Below are positions 43,478 through 50,975 of a DNA stretch of 64,000 nt, piece by piece. The DNA comes from Hymenobacter ruricola. GTDB lineage: Bacteria; Bacteroidota; Bacteroidia; Cytophagales; Hymenobacteraceae. The translations under genes were made by a program, and so were the position numbers. How positions within the stretch are numbered: the first letter of the stretch is position 1; every line of letters begins with the position of its first letter. The DNA lies in contig NZ_JADQDM010000017.1 in assembly GCF_015694525.1 (NCBI RefSeq), positions 43,232 through 107,231 of the forward strand. Reading direction: 5' to 3'. The notes under the pieces are model-generated. The model worked only from the letters and a program-made list of their open reading frames with translations. It was not told where the DNA came from and did not search any database.

Positions 43478-43552
43478 CGCGAACTTTGTAGTTCGCGTGT
43501 CCCGCACCGTTCAGACATCGTTCTGCCACGCGAACCACAAAGTTCGCGCTAC
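43474..43552. repeat. Inverted repeat, family III (copy C), supplying the stop of the flippase-like gene
   Basis: 25-base arms (43474-43498 and 43528-43552) beginning GTAGCGCGAACTTTGTAG, with a small mismatch block. The first TAG of the left arm is the in-frame stop codon of the preceding gene. Confidence 0.93.
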
Positions 43553-43589
43553 AAAAAAGCCCCGAACCGCAACGGCCCGGGGCTTTTTT
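43553..43589. terminator. Bidirectional intrinsic terminator
   Basis: AAAAAAGCCCCG, a short loop and CGGGGCTTTTTT form a stem with A and T tracts on the two sides. It lies between two convergent genes, directly after a family III repeat. Confidence 0.9.
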
Positions 43590-43608
43590 ATGGAATCAAC
43601 TGTGAAAG

Positions 43609-44028
43609 CTATTCTGCCTCCAGCATTAGGGCGGCGCCGTCGGCCGACTTCAGCGTGAGCTTGTCGTCGGTGAGGGTTTCCACGGCGAAGGTGTTGCTGG
43701 TGGTCGAGCCATCGGGGGTCATGGTGATGGTTTTGCCGGCCTGGTCGAAGGTGTATTTGCCGGTCACGGCGCCGCTCGCGCCGGTCATGTTGTAGGTGCC
43801 GTTGGCAAAAATGCGGAGCTCCTCTTGCTTTTGCGCGTCGGTTTGCTTCACTTTGTCGCCGGCAGTATCGGTTTCTTTGGCGGTTTTCCACACCTTGCTA
43901 TCGGTGCCGTACAACATATTCACGCCTTCTACCTTTCCTTTGTCGCTGCCACAGGCCGTGGCAAACAACGACACCAGCAACAACAGACTAGCGAGATAAC
44001 GGAGCGAAAAAAGAGACTGAAGTTTCAT
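43609..44028 (-). CDS. Small lipoprotein with lipocalin-like domain
   Basis: 139 residues from MKLQSLFSLRYLASLLLLV. Lipobox ATAC gives Cys at about residue 24. The mature part starts with charged residues (GSDKGKVEG) and forms a small beta-barrel-like domain of the type annotated lipocalin-like or DUF in Bacteroidota (RIFANGTYNMTGASGAVTGK; YTFDQAGKTITMTPDG; ETLTDDKLTLKSADGA). It probably sits in the envelope; ligand unknown. It is divergent from the LysM gene. Confidence 0.75.
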   Translation of the reverse strand: MKLQSLFSLRYLASLLLLVSLFATACGSDKGKVEGVNMLYGTDSKVWKTAKETDTAGDKVKQTDAQKQEELRIFANGTYNMTGASGAVTGKYTFDQAGKTITMTPDGSTTSNTFAVETLTDDKLTLKSADGAALMLEAE

Positions 44029-44211
44029 GAGCACAAAAAGAAGAATGGTGAAAGAATGAGAACGCCTGCGGTTGCAAACTCGTCGGCTTACGGGCCGCAA
44101 GCAAAAGGGTTTAAGGCGTAACCCCGCCTGAGGTTGCCCGTATAGCTGCCCTGTTAGCCGGCCCCGGGGTCGGCGTTTCCCAAAATTTTCTCCACCAAAC
44201 TGAACTAATCC

Positions 44212-44502
44212 ATGGGACTCTTTGATTTTCTCAGCGACAAAGGCGAGCAAAAACCCGTAGAGCCCGCAGCACAGCCGGCTGCTGGCGGCACTGATTTTTT
44301 CGGAAATGCAGCCGGCGCCGCTCCCGCCACCGCCGGCGATTCGTACACCGTGGTGAGCGGCGACTCACTTTCTAAAATTGCAAAACACCACTACGGCGAT
44401 GCCGCCAAGTGGCATCAAATATACGAGGCCAACAAGGCCACCATCGGCAGTAACCCTGACCATATCGAAGTCGGTCAGGTGTTAACCCTACCTAGTCTCT
44501 AG
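44212..44502 (+). CDS. LysM domain protein (YgaU/Kbp-like, without BON domain)
   Basis: 96 residues from MGLFDFLSDKGEQKP. A short N-terminal part with an Ala/Pro linker leads to one LysM domain (about 43-95): SYTVVSGDSLSKIAKHHYGD, AAKWHQIYEANKATIG, HIEVGQVLTLP. No signal peptide. LysM binds N-acetylglucosamine polymers; cytosolic Kbp of E. coli has the same C-terminal LysM with a BON domain in front, which is absent here. It is a single-gene unit with its own terminator. Confidence 0.92.
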   Translation: MGLFDFLSDKGEQKPVEPAAQPAAGGTDFFGNAAGAAPATAGDSYTVVSGDSLSKIAKHHYGDAAKWHQIYEANKATIGSNPDHIEVGQVLTLPSL

Positions 44503-44528
44503 GTACTTTTTTGCAGAAAAAAGGTGAG

Positions 44529-44559
44529 AAAAGCCACTCTGTTTCAGGGTGGCTTTTTT
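44529..44559 (+). terminator. Intrinsic terminator of the LysM gene
   Basis: AAAAGCCAC, an 11-base loop and GTGGCTTTTTT form a strong stem followed by six T. Confidence 0.9.
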
Positions 44560-44577
44560 GCGTCTGAACGGACCTAA

Positions 44578-44688
44578 AATCGCCTGTCATCCTGAGCGCA
44601 GCGAAGGACCTTCTCACCACTGAACGGTTTGCAGCCGCCAGCGCAGCCGTGAGAAGGTCCTTCGCTGCGCTCAGGATGACAGGCGATT
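44578..44688. repeat. Inverted repeat, family I (copy C)
   Basis: Perfect 40-base arms (44578-44617 and 44649-44688) with the TGTCATCCTGAGCGCAGC core. The outer bases AATCGCC are specific to this copy and mirrored. Its centre shares ACTGAACGG and TTGCAG with copy D. Confidence 0.95.
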
Positions 44689-44745
44689 CTGGACCTGAGC
44701 AAATTTTTTCACCCCCACCGCTTGCCCGCCAAAAAATTTCTTGCC

Positions 44746-44753
44746 TACCTTTG
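44746..44753 (+). promoter_or_regulatory. Bacteroidota promoter -7 box (TACCTTTG) of the methionine locus
   Basis: A perfect TAnnTTTG match with a TTG at 44722-44724, 21 bases upstream, a plausible -33 element. It places the transcript start shortly before the SAM riboswitch. Confidence 0.6.
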
Positions 44754-44802
44754 CCCTCACCAACCCGGTACTCCCCGCTAGCGGCGGGCAGTTTTCAGTT
44801 TT

Positions 44803-44915
44803 ATACAGAAGCGGCGAGAGACTAGGCTCCCTGACCCGCTGGCAACCTTCCTTCCTGTGAAAGGTGCCAATTCCTACCCACCGCGGCTTCGGCCAAGGTG
44901 GGGCATATGACGCGA
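44803..44915 (+). promoter_or_regulatory. SAM-I (S-box) riboswitch
   Basis: The conserved core is visible in order: AGAAGCGGCGAGAGACTAGG, CCCTGACCCGCTGGCAACC, then AAAGGTGCCAATTCC and a GC-rich P4 hairpin (CACCGCGG...CCAAGGTGG). It binds S-adenosylmethionine and lowers expression of downstream methionine genes. The downstream gene is metY, as expected. I could not identify the expression platform with certainty. About 385 bases separate it from the metY start, with a poly-Cys leader ORF in between. Confidence 0.9.
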
Positions 44916-45043
44916 GTGCCATGGAAAATTCTTCTCGTTTCGCTTTTTTCAACCCGATTCCTTCGGCTGCTTTGCGCGCCTCGGTTTCGGGTTTTGCTGT
45001 TTCGGCCCGTGGCGGCTGGACGTCCGCTGCGGCCTCGGCGCGC

Positions 45044-45079
45044 ATGCGAATGTGCTGTTGTTGCCCGTGTTGTTGCTAG
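45044..45079 (+). CDS. Poly-cysteine leader peptide (MRMCCCCPCCC)
   Basis: An 11-codon ORF, ATG CGA ATG then four Cys, one Pro, three Cys and TAG. It lies after the SAM riboswitch and 221 bases before metY. Seven Cys in eight codons cannot be ordinary composition. Poly-Cys leader ORFs upstream of cysteine genes are known as attenuators in mycobacteria (ribosome stalling when Cys-tRNA is low). Here it would let metY, a sulfhydrylase, sense cysteine as well as SAM. A longer in-frame start at 44864 exists and would add the same ending. Confidence 0.65.
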   Translation: MRMCCCCPCCC

Positions 45080-45125
45080 GCTGATTTCGGCTTAGGCACC
45101 CCCTCCCTCCTTTCTGAATTTTTCT

Positions 45126-45184
45126 GGTGGCTTTTCGTGGCCGGCGCGCGCCCTTTCGGGGCCGGCGCGCGGGCTCGGGCCACC
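45126..45184 (+). promoter_or_regulatory. GC-rich leader region with two mutually exclusive stems
   Basis: GGTGGC (45126-45131) can pair with GCCACC (45179-45184), and GTGGCC (45137-45142) can pair with GGCCAC (45178-45183). The two partners overlap, so only one stem can form at a time. The interior has repeated GCCGGCGCGC words able to fold strongly. The position between the leader ORF and metY fits an attenuation switch. Confidence 0.4.
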
Positions 45185-45300
45185 GCTTCAACACGGGCAT
45201 ACCCGGGGGTTTCACCGCGCTTCAAATGCTTCGTTGCAAGCTCATTAGCGCCACATTCATTCACATTATTACGGTTTTCAACTTTCAAACCAGACTCATC

Positions 45301-46680
<1,380 letters not shown>

Positions 46681-46819
46681 GTGTTGGGTGTTGGGGCCTG
46701 TCATCCTGAGCGCAGCGAAGGACCTTGTCACCACTGAACGGCTTGCAGTAAATAGTAGTGGCGCAGCGGTGAGAAGGTCCTTCGCTGCGCTCAGGATGAC
46801 AGGCCCCAACACCCAACAC
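46681..46819. repeat. Inverted repeat, family I (copy D), 46-bp perfect arms
   Basis: Arms 46681-46726 and 46774-46819. The outer 18 bases (GTGTTGGGTGTTGGGGCC) are unique to this locus and perfectly mirrored; the inner part is the family core. It begins right after the metY stop. A run of degenerate CCCTAACA-like units follows (to about 46865). Confidence 0.95.
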
Positions 46820-46890
46820 CCAACACCCTAACACCCTAACAACCAATACCCTAACACCCAATACCAAACCGCCGGCCACCTAGACATCTG

Positions 46891-46997
46891 GCGGCTGTAG
46901 AACCGGCCCACGGGCCGGCCCGCTTTCCTGCTTTTTGCTGGGGAAAGATGGGGGTGAGATACCAGGGGCCGGCCTCGTGCGCCGGTTCTACAGCCGC
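46891..46997. repeat. Inverted repeat before metX (separate family)
   Basis: Perfect 17-base arms GCGGCTGTAGAACCGGC (46891-46907) and its complement (46981-46997), with further GGGCCGGCC words inside. With the family I copy it fills the 336 bases between metY and metX; no other feature was seen there. It may be an mRNA structure separating expression of the two genes. Confidence 0.9.
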
Positions 46998-47016
46998 TTT
47001 TGTTACTGAGAATCTC

Positions 47017-48045
47017 ATGTTAGACCATATTTTTCACTTGCCCGACCTGCTCCTTGAAAGCGGCGAAACCCTGGCCGGCGCCCACGTGGCCTACCGCACC
47101 TGGGGTCAGCTCAGCGAGGACCGCGACAACGTGGTGTGGGTGTGCCATGCCCTCACGGCCAATGCCGACGTGCTGGCCTGGTGGCCGGGCTTGGTGGGGC
47201 CGGGCTGCTACTACGACCCCGCCGACTACTTCATCGTGTGCGCCAACGTGCTGGGCTCCTGCTACGGCAGCACCAGCCCGCTCGACGCCGACCCCGCCAC
47301 TGGCCAGCCGCGCTACCAGCACTTCCCGCTTCTCACCATCCGCGACCTGGTGGCAGCCCACGAGGCCCTGCGCCAGGACTTGGGCCTGACCGACATCCAC
47401 ACGCTGATTGGGGGCTCGCTGGGCGGGCAGCAGGCGCTGGAATGGGCCGTGCAGCGCCCCGATTTGTTCGACCACCTGGTCGTCATTGCCACCAATGCGC
47501 GGCACTCAGCCTGGGGCATTGCCTTCAACGAGGCCCAGCGGCTGGCCATTGAGGCCGACCCGACCTACGCCGCCGGCCAGCCCGGCGGGGGCGACGACGG
47601 CCTGCGCGCTGCTCGCGCCATCGCGCTGCTCAGCTACCGCAGCTACCCGGCCTACGCCGCCACCCAAACCGACCCCGACGGCGACCAACTGCCGCAGGAG
47701 CACCGCGCCAGCACCTACCAGCGCTACCAGGGCGACAAGCTGGTGGCCCGCTTCGATGCCTACAGCTACGTGGCCCTCAGCCGCAGCATGGACTCGCACC
47801 ACCTGGGCCGCGGCCGGGGCGGCGTGGCGGCGGCCCTGCGCCGCATTGGGGCCCGCACGCTGGTGCTGGGCATCACCTCCGATGTGCTGTTTCCGCTCAG
47901 CGAGCAGCGGGAGCTGGCGGCGCATATTCCCGGGGCCATGTATGCGGAGCTGGACTCGCGCTACGGGCACGACGGCTTTCTGCTGGAAACGGCGGGGATT
48001 ACGCACTTCCTGGAGCGGTTCTACGCGCCGACGTTCGTGCATTGA
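47017..48045 (+). CDS. metX: Homoserine O-acetyltransferase
   Basis: 342 residues from MLDHIFHLPDLLLESGETL. Alpha/beta-hydrolase-fold acyltransferase that moves an acetyl group from acetyl-CoA to L-homoserine. Visible: LTANADVLAWWPGLVG, the FIVCANVLGSCYGSTSP segment, nucleophile Ser134 in GGSLGGQQALEW, Asp289 in ITSDVLFP and His318 in YGHDGFLLET. The short insert region and length fit MetX. Middle gene of metY-metX-hom; its product is the substrate of MetY. Acetyl versus succinyl specificity is inferred from the neighbouring O-acetylhomoserine sulfhydrylase. Confidence 0.94.
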   Translation: MLDHIFHLPDLLLESGETLAGAHVAYRTWGQLSEDRDNVVWVCHALTANADVLAWWPGLVGPGCYYDPADYFIVCANVLGSCYGSTSPLDADPATGQPRYQHFPLLTIRDLVAAHEALRQDLGLTDIHTLIGGSLGGQQALEWAVQRPDLFDHLVVIATNARHSAWGIAFNEAQRLAIEADPTYAAGQPGGGDDGLRAARAIALLSYRSYPAYAATQTDPDGDQLPQEHRASTYQRYQGDKLVARFDAYSYVALSRSMDSHHLGRGRGGVAAALRRIGARTLVLGITSDVLFPLSEQRELAAHIPGAMYAELDSRYGHDGFLLETAGITHFLERFYAPTFVH

Positions 48046-48060
48046 CTTTTAGTATCGCGG

Positions 48061-48200
48061 CAGCTCGCACAGAAGTGGCCTCAGAGGCTGGAAACGCTTG
48101 TCAGCAGCACAAAGACAAAGCGGTGAGCACAACCCATGACTGCTCGGCACAAAACCTGGTGCGTGAGCACAAACGCCACTGCAGCGGCACAAGACTTCGT
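48061..48200 (+). promoter_or_regulatory. Direct-repeat array of GCACAA at an exact 20-bp spacing upstream of hom
   Basis: GCACAA starts at 48107, 48127, 48147, 48167 and 48187, each 20 bases apart; GCACAG at 48067 fits the same phase and the 48087 unit is degenerate. The two best units share GAGCACAA followed by C. Twenty bases is close to two helical turns, so the sites face the same side of DNA. The array sits in the 204 bases between metX and hom and ends 50 bases before the hom ATG. It may bind a regulator, or be a plain minisatellite. Confidence 0.8.
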
Positions 48201-48249
48201 GGAAGTAACGCCAGCCGCTTTTGCTGGAATTGAAATTAACCTTATTGGG

Positions 48250-49512
48250 ATGAAAAACGAAGAAGCGCCCTTGCGCATCGGCTTGATTGGTTTCGGCTGC
48301 GTGGGGCAAGGCTTTTACGACGTCGTGCAACAGCGCCCCGAGCTGGGCTTGGTCATCACGCGCATCGCCGTAAAGAGCCCCGACAAACCCCGAACCCTGC
48401 CCGCCGACCGGTTCAGCTTTCAGGCCGATGACCTGGCGGCTGACCCGGCGCTGGACGTGCTGGTGGAAGTCATCGACGACGCGGCCGAGGCCTTCCGGCT
48501 GGTGAGCGCGGCCCTGCGCCGGGGCCGCCGCGTGGCCACGGCCAACAAGGCCATGCTGGCCCGCCACCTGCCCGAGCTGGTGCAGTTGCAAGCCGATTTC
48601 GGCGGCACGCTGCTGTATGAGGCGGCGGTGTGCGGCAGCATTCCCATCATCCGCACACTCGACCAGTACTTCAGCCACGAGCCGTTGCGCGCGGTGAGCG
48701 GCATTTTCAACGGCTCGTCCAACTACGTGCTGACGCGCATGGCGGAGGACGGTTCCGACTACGGCTCCGCGCTGGCCGAAGCCCAGGCCCAAGGCTTCGC
48801 CGAAACCGACCCCGCGCTGGACATGGGCGCCTTCGACCCGCGCTCGAAAGCCGTTATTCTGGCCGCGCACGCCTACGGCGTGTTCCTGAACCCCAACGAA
48901 GTGCTGAACCTTGGCATCGAAGGCATCGCGGCGGCCGACATTGCCCGGGCGGCTGCGCTGGGCCAGAAAATCAAGGTAGTGGCCGGGCTCTACCGCTTGC
49001 CCAACGGGCGCGTCACGGCCGTGGTTACGCCGCAGCTGCTGGGGCCGGAGTCGCCGCTCTATGCCGTAGAGCGCGAGTTCAACGGCGTGGTGCTGGAGGC
49101 CGAGTTTGCGGGCCCGCAGTTCTTGCACGGGCGCGGCGCGGGCGGGCACCCCACCGGCTCGGCGGTGCTGGCCGACGTGCTGGCCTTGCGACGCGGCCTG
49201 CGCTACGGCTACGCCAAGCGCGCCACGGCGCCCGCCGTGCAGCTGACCGAAGACCTGGTGCTGGACGCCTACGTGCGGCACCCCGACGTAGGCGTGCTGC
49301 GCGAGGTGCTGACCTGGCTGGAGCTGGACCCCGAGGCCCTGCGCACCGATGCCCACGGCACCTACGCCACGGGCGCGGTGGCCCTGGAGCAGCTGCAGGC
49401 CTGGCGCGCCGAACTGCGGCAACTCGGCGTGTTCGTGGCGCGTACGGGCGAAGTTCGGCCGGCGGCGGTGCCGGCCGATGCCTCTGCCGCGGCCCGGGCG
49501 GCGCTGGTGTAA
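48250..49512 (+). CDS. hom: Homoserine dehydrogenase
   Basis: 420 residues from MKNEEAPLRIGLIGFGCVG; the frame opens further upstream through the 20-bp array, but this ATG gives the normal start. Reduces aspartate semialdehyde to homoserine with NAD(P)H. Visible: NAD-binding GFGCVGQG (about 14-21), RRVATANKAMLA, YEAAVCGSIPIIRTLDQYF, SGIFNGSSNYVLTRM, GFAETDPALDMGAFD followed by the catalytic Lys in RSKAVILAAHAYG. A C-terminal region (about 340-420) lacks a clear ACT domain. It completes the Asd-Hom-MetX-MetY route to homocysteine. Confidence 0.95.
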   Translation: MKNEEAPLRIGLIGFGCVGQGFYDVVQQRPELGLVITRIAVKSPDKPRTLPADRFSFQADDLAADPALDVLVEVIDDAAEAFRLVSAALRRGRRVATANKAMLARHLPELVQLQADFGGTLLYEAAVCGSIPIIRTLDQYFSHEPLRAVSGIFNGSSNYVLTRMAEDGSDYGSALAEAQAQGFAETDPALDMGAFDPRSKAVILAAHAYGVFLNPNEVLNLGIEGIAAADIARAAALGQKIKVVAGLYRLPNGRVTAVVTPQLLGPESPLYAVEREFNGVVLEAEFAGPQFLHGRGAGGHPTGSAVLADVLALRRGLRYGYAKRATAPAVQLTEDLVLDAYVRHPDVGVLREVLTWLELDPEALRTDAHGTYATGAVALEQLQAWRAELRQLGVFVARTGEVRPAAVPADASAAARAALV

Positions 49513-49535
49513 TCCGGCGACTACGGCTCGCCTTC

Positions 49536-49585
49536 TGACGCCGAAAGGGGCGCGGCCCGGGGGAGCCGCGCCCCTTTCGGCGTCA
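49536..49585. terminator. Perfect 21-bp stem at a convergent junction, probable terminator
   Basis: TGACGCCGAAAGGGGCGCGGC (49536-49556) is mirrored exactly at 49565-49585 with an 8-base loop. There is no long T tract, so it may terminate with help or simply block read-through. It lies between hom and the convergent esterase. Confidence 0.55.
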
Positions 49586-49607
49586 GGTCAGCTTGGTCAG
49601 GCGGCGG

Positions 49608-50858
49608 CTACTTGAACTCCAGGCGCAGCGCGGGCTGGCCGGGAATCTTAAACAGGTAAACTCCGGGCTTCAGGGCATCGCGCAGCAGGTCGACGCTGTG
49701 GTCGGCGGGGTTGATGGTGCGCACCACGCGGCCGGCGGCATCAAGCAGCTCGCCTTGCACGGGCAGCAGCAGCTCCTTGGGCAGTATCAGGTGCACGGCC
49801 TCGTCGGCGGGGGTGGGGTAGGCCTGGGCGGGCGTGGCAGCCAGCGCGCCGGCTTTCGCCACGGCTAGCACCGTGCCGGGCTGGGCCAGGCTGGGCCGCA
49901 GGAAGTCCCGAATGGCGCGGAAGGTGGTGTCGGCGTAGAGCAGGCCGGGGGCGGTGGTGTTCTCGAAGGGAATGTGGCCCGCGTTGCGCAAGGTGCGCAA
50001 GGTGTTGCGGATGCCCACCTGCGTGGCGCGGGGGTTCAGGCGGCCACTGCCGTACACGTACTTGGGCGGCAGCGGGGAGCCCACGCTGCCCTGCAAATAG
50101 GGCACGGTGGCATCGGCGGTGCCGTGCACGCTGAGCAGCGGGGCGTTGCCGGGCTCGATGAGGCTGGGATTTTCGGTGGCGCCGCTCAGGTTGAGCACGG
50201 CCAGCGGGGCGCTGCTGTAGCCGGGGCTGCCGCTGTTGCCCTCGATGCCGCCCAGGGCGGCGATGCCCACGTAGGCGGGCACTTCGCTGACTTTGTCGAG
50301 GTAGCCCACTTCGAGCGCGGCGAAAGCCCCGGCCGACGAGCCGCCCACGGTGATGTAGTTGGGGTGCACCCGGTAGGTGTTAGTGGTGGCAGCGTCTTTG
50401 CGGAAGAAGCGCACGGCGGCGCGCAGGTCCTGCATGCCCCGGATGGCCGATTTGGCAATGTTCACGCTGTCGAGACCGCCGCTGACGATGGTGCCAAAGT
50501 CCAGCAGGCGGTAGTCGATGCTGGCCGTGACGTAGCCCAGCCGGGCAAACTGGGTGCACACTTTTATCATGTAAGCGTCGGTGCGCGAGCCGAGCACGAA
50601 GCCGCCCTGGTGGGCGAAGATGATGACCGGCCGCCGGGCCAGCACGTCGCCGGTGGGCTGGTAAATGTCCATCAGCAGCTGCTGGGTGGCGCCGGCCGAA
50701 TTCACCGCCGAGCCGAAGTTGACGCCCGAAGTCACGGTCACGTTGGCGAAGACGGGCTGGTAGTAGCGCCCGCCGGTGGTGTCGATGCTGACCTGGGCCG
50801 AAGCCGGGCGCACGCCCGCCAGCACCAGGGCGGCCAGGAGTAGAAGTAGAGCTTTCAT
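49608..50858 (-). CDS. Secreted esterase/lipase-like alpha/beta hydrolase with degenerate T9SS domain
   Basis: 416 residues from MKALLLLLAALVLAG (signal peptide to ASAQV). Carboxylesterase fold: LLMDIYQPTGDVLARRPVII, oxyanion HQGGFV, LGYVTASIDYRLL, nucleophile Ser in GGSSAGAFAALEVGYL, Asp in HGTADATVPY and His in AGHIPF. The C-terminus (about 335-416) resembles a T9SS sorting domain, but YPNP has become YPTP (AYPTPADEAV...FKIPGQPALRLEFK). Substrate unknown; ester-linked groups on plant polysaccharides are possible. It is the shorter of two tandem paralogues on this strand, 117 bases downstream of the longer one. Confidence 0.85.
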   Translation of the reverse strand: MKALLLLLAALVLAGVRPASAQVSIDTTGGRYYQPVFANVTVTSGVNFGSAVNSAGATQQLLMDIYQPTGDVLARRPVIIFAHQGGFVLGSRTDAYMIKVCTQFARLGYVTASIDYRLLDFGTIVSGGLDSVNIAKSAIRGMQDLRAAVRFFRKDAATTNTYRVHPNYITVGGSSAGAFAALEVGYLDKVSEVPAYVGIAALGGIEGNSGSPGYSSAPLAVLNLSGATENPSLIEPGNAPLLSVHGTADATVPYLQGSVGSPLPPKYVYGSGRLNPRATQVGIRNTLRTLRNAGHIPFENTTAPGLLYADTTFRAIRDFLRPSLAQPGTVLAVAKAGALAATPAQAYPTPADEAVHLILPKELLLPVQGELLDAAGRVVRTINPADHSVDLLRDALKPGVYLFKIPGQPALRLEFK

Positions 50859-50975
50859 AGTGAACGTAGCTAAGCCAGATGATGAGGAAGCCGTCGGCAG
50901 GCCAGCGGCTTCCCTTTAATGATACAACGAAGGTAAAAGACTGGTGTTTAACCAAGCCCAGGTGCCGTGTCCAAC

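Noticed and set aside
46808..46865. Telomere-like CCCTAACA repeats
   Set aside because: The run is short and degenerate, and part of it is only the mirrored flank of the family I inverted repeat; there is no sign of a chromosome end.
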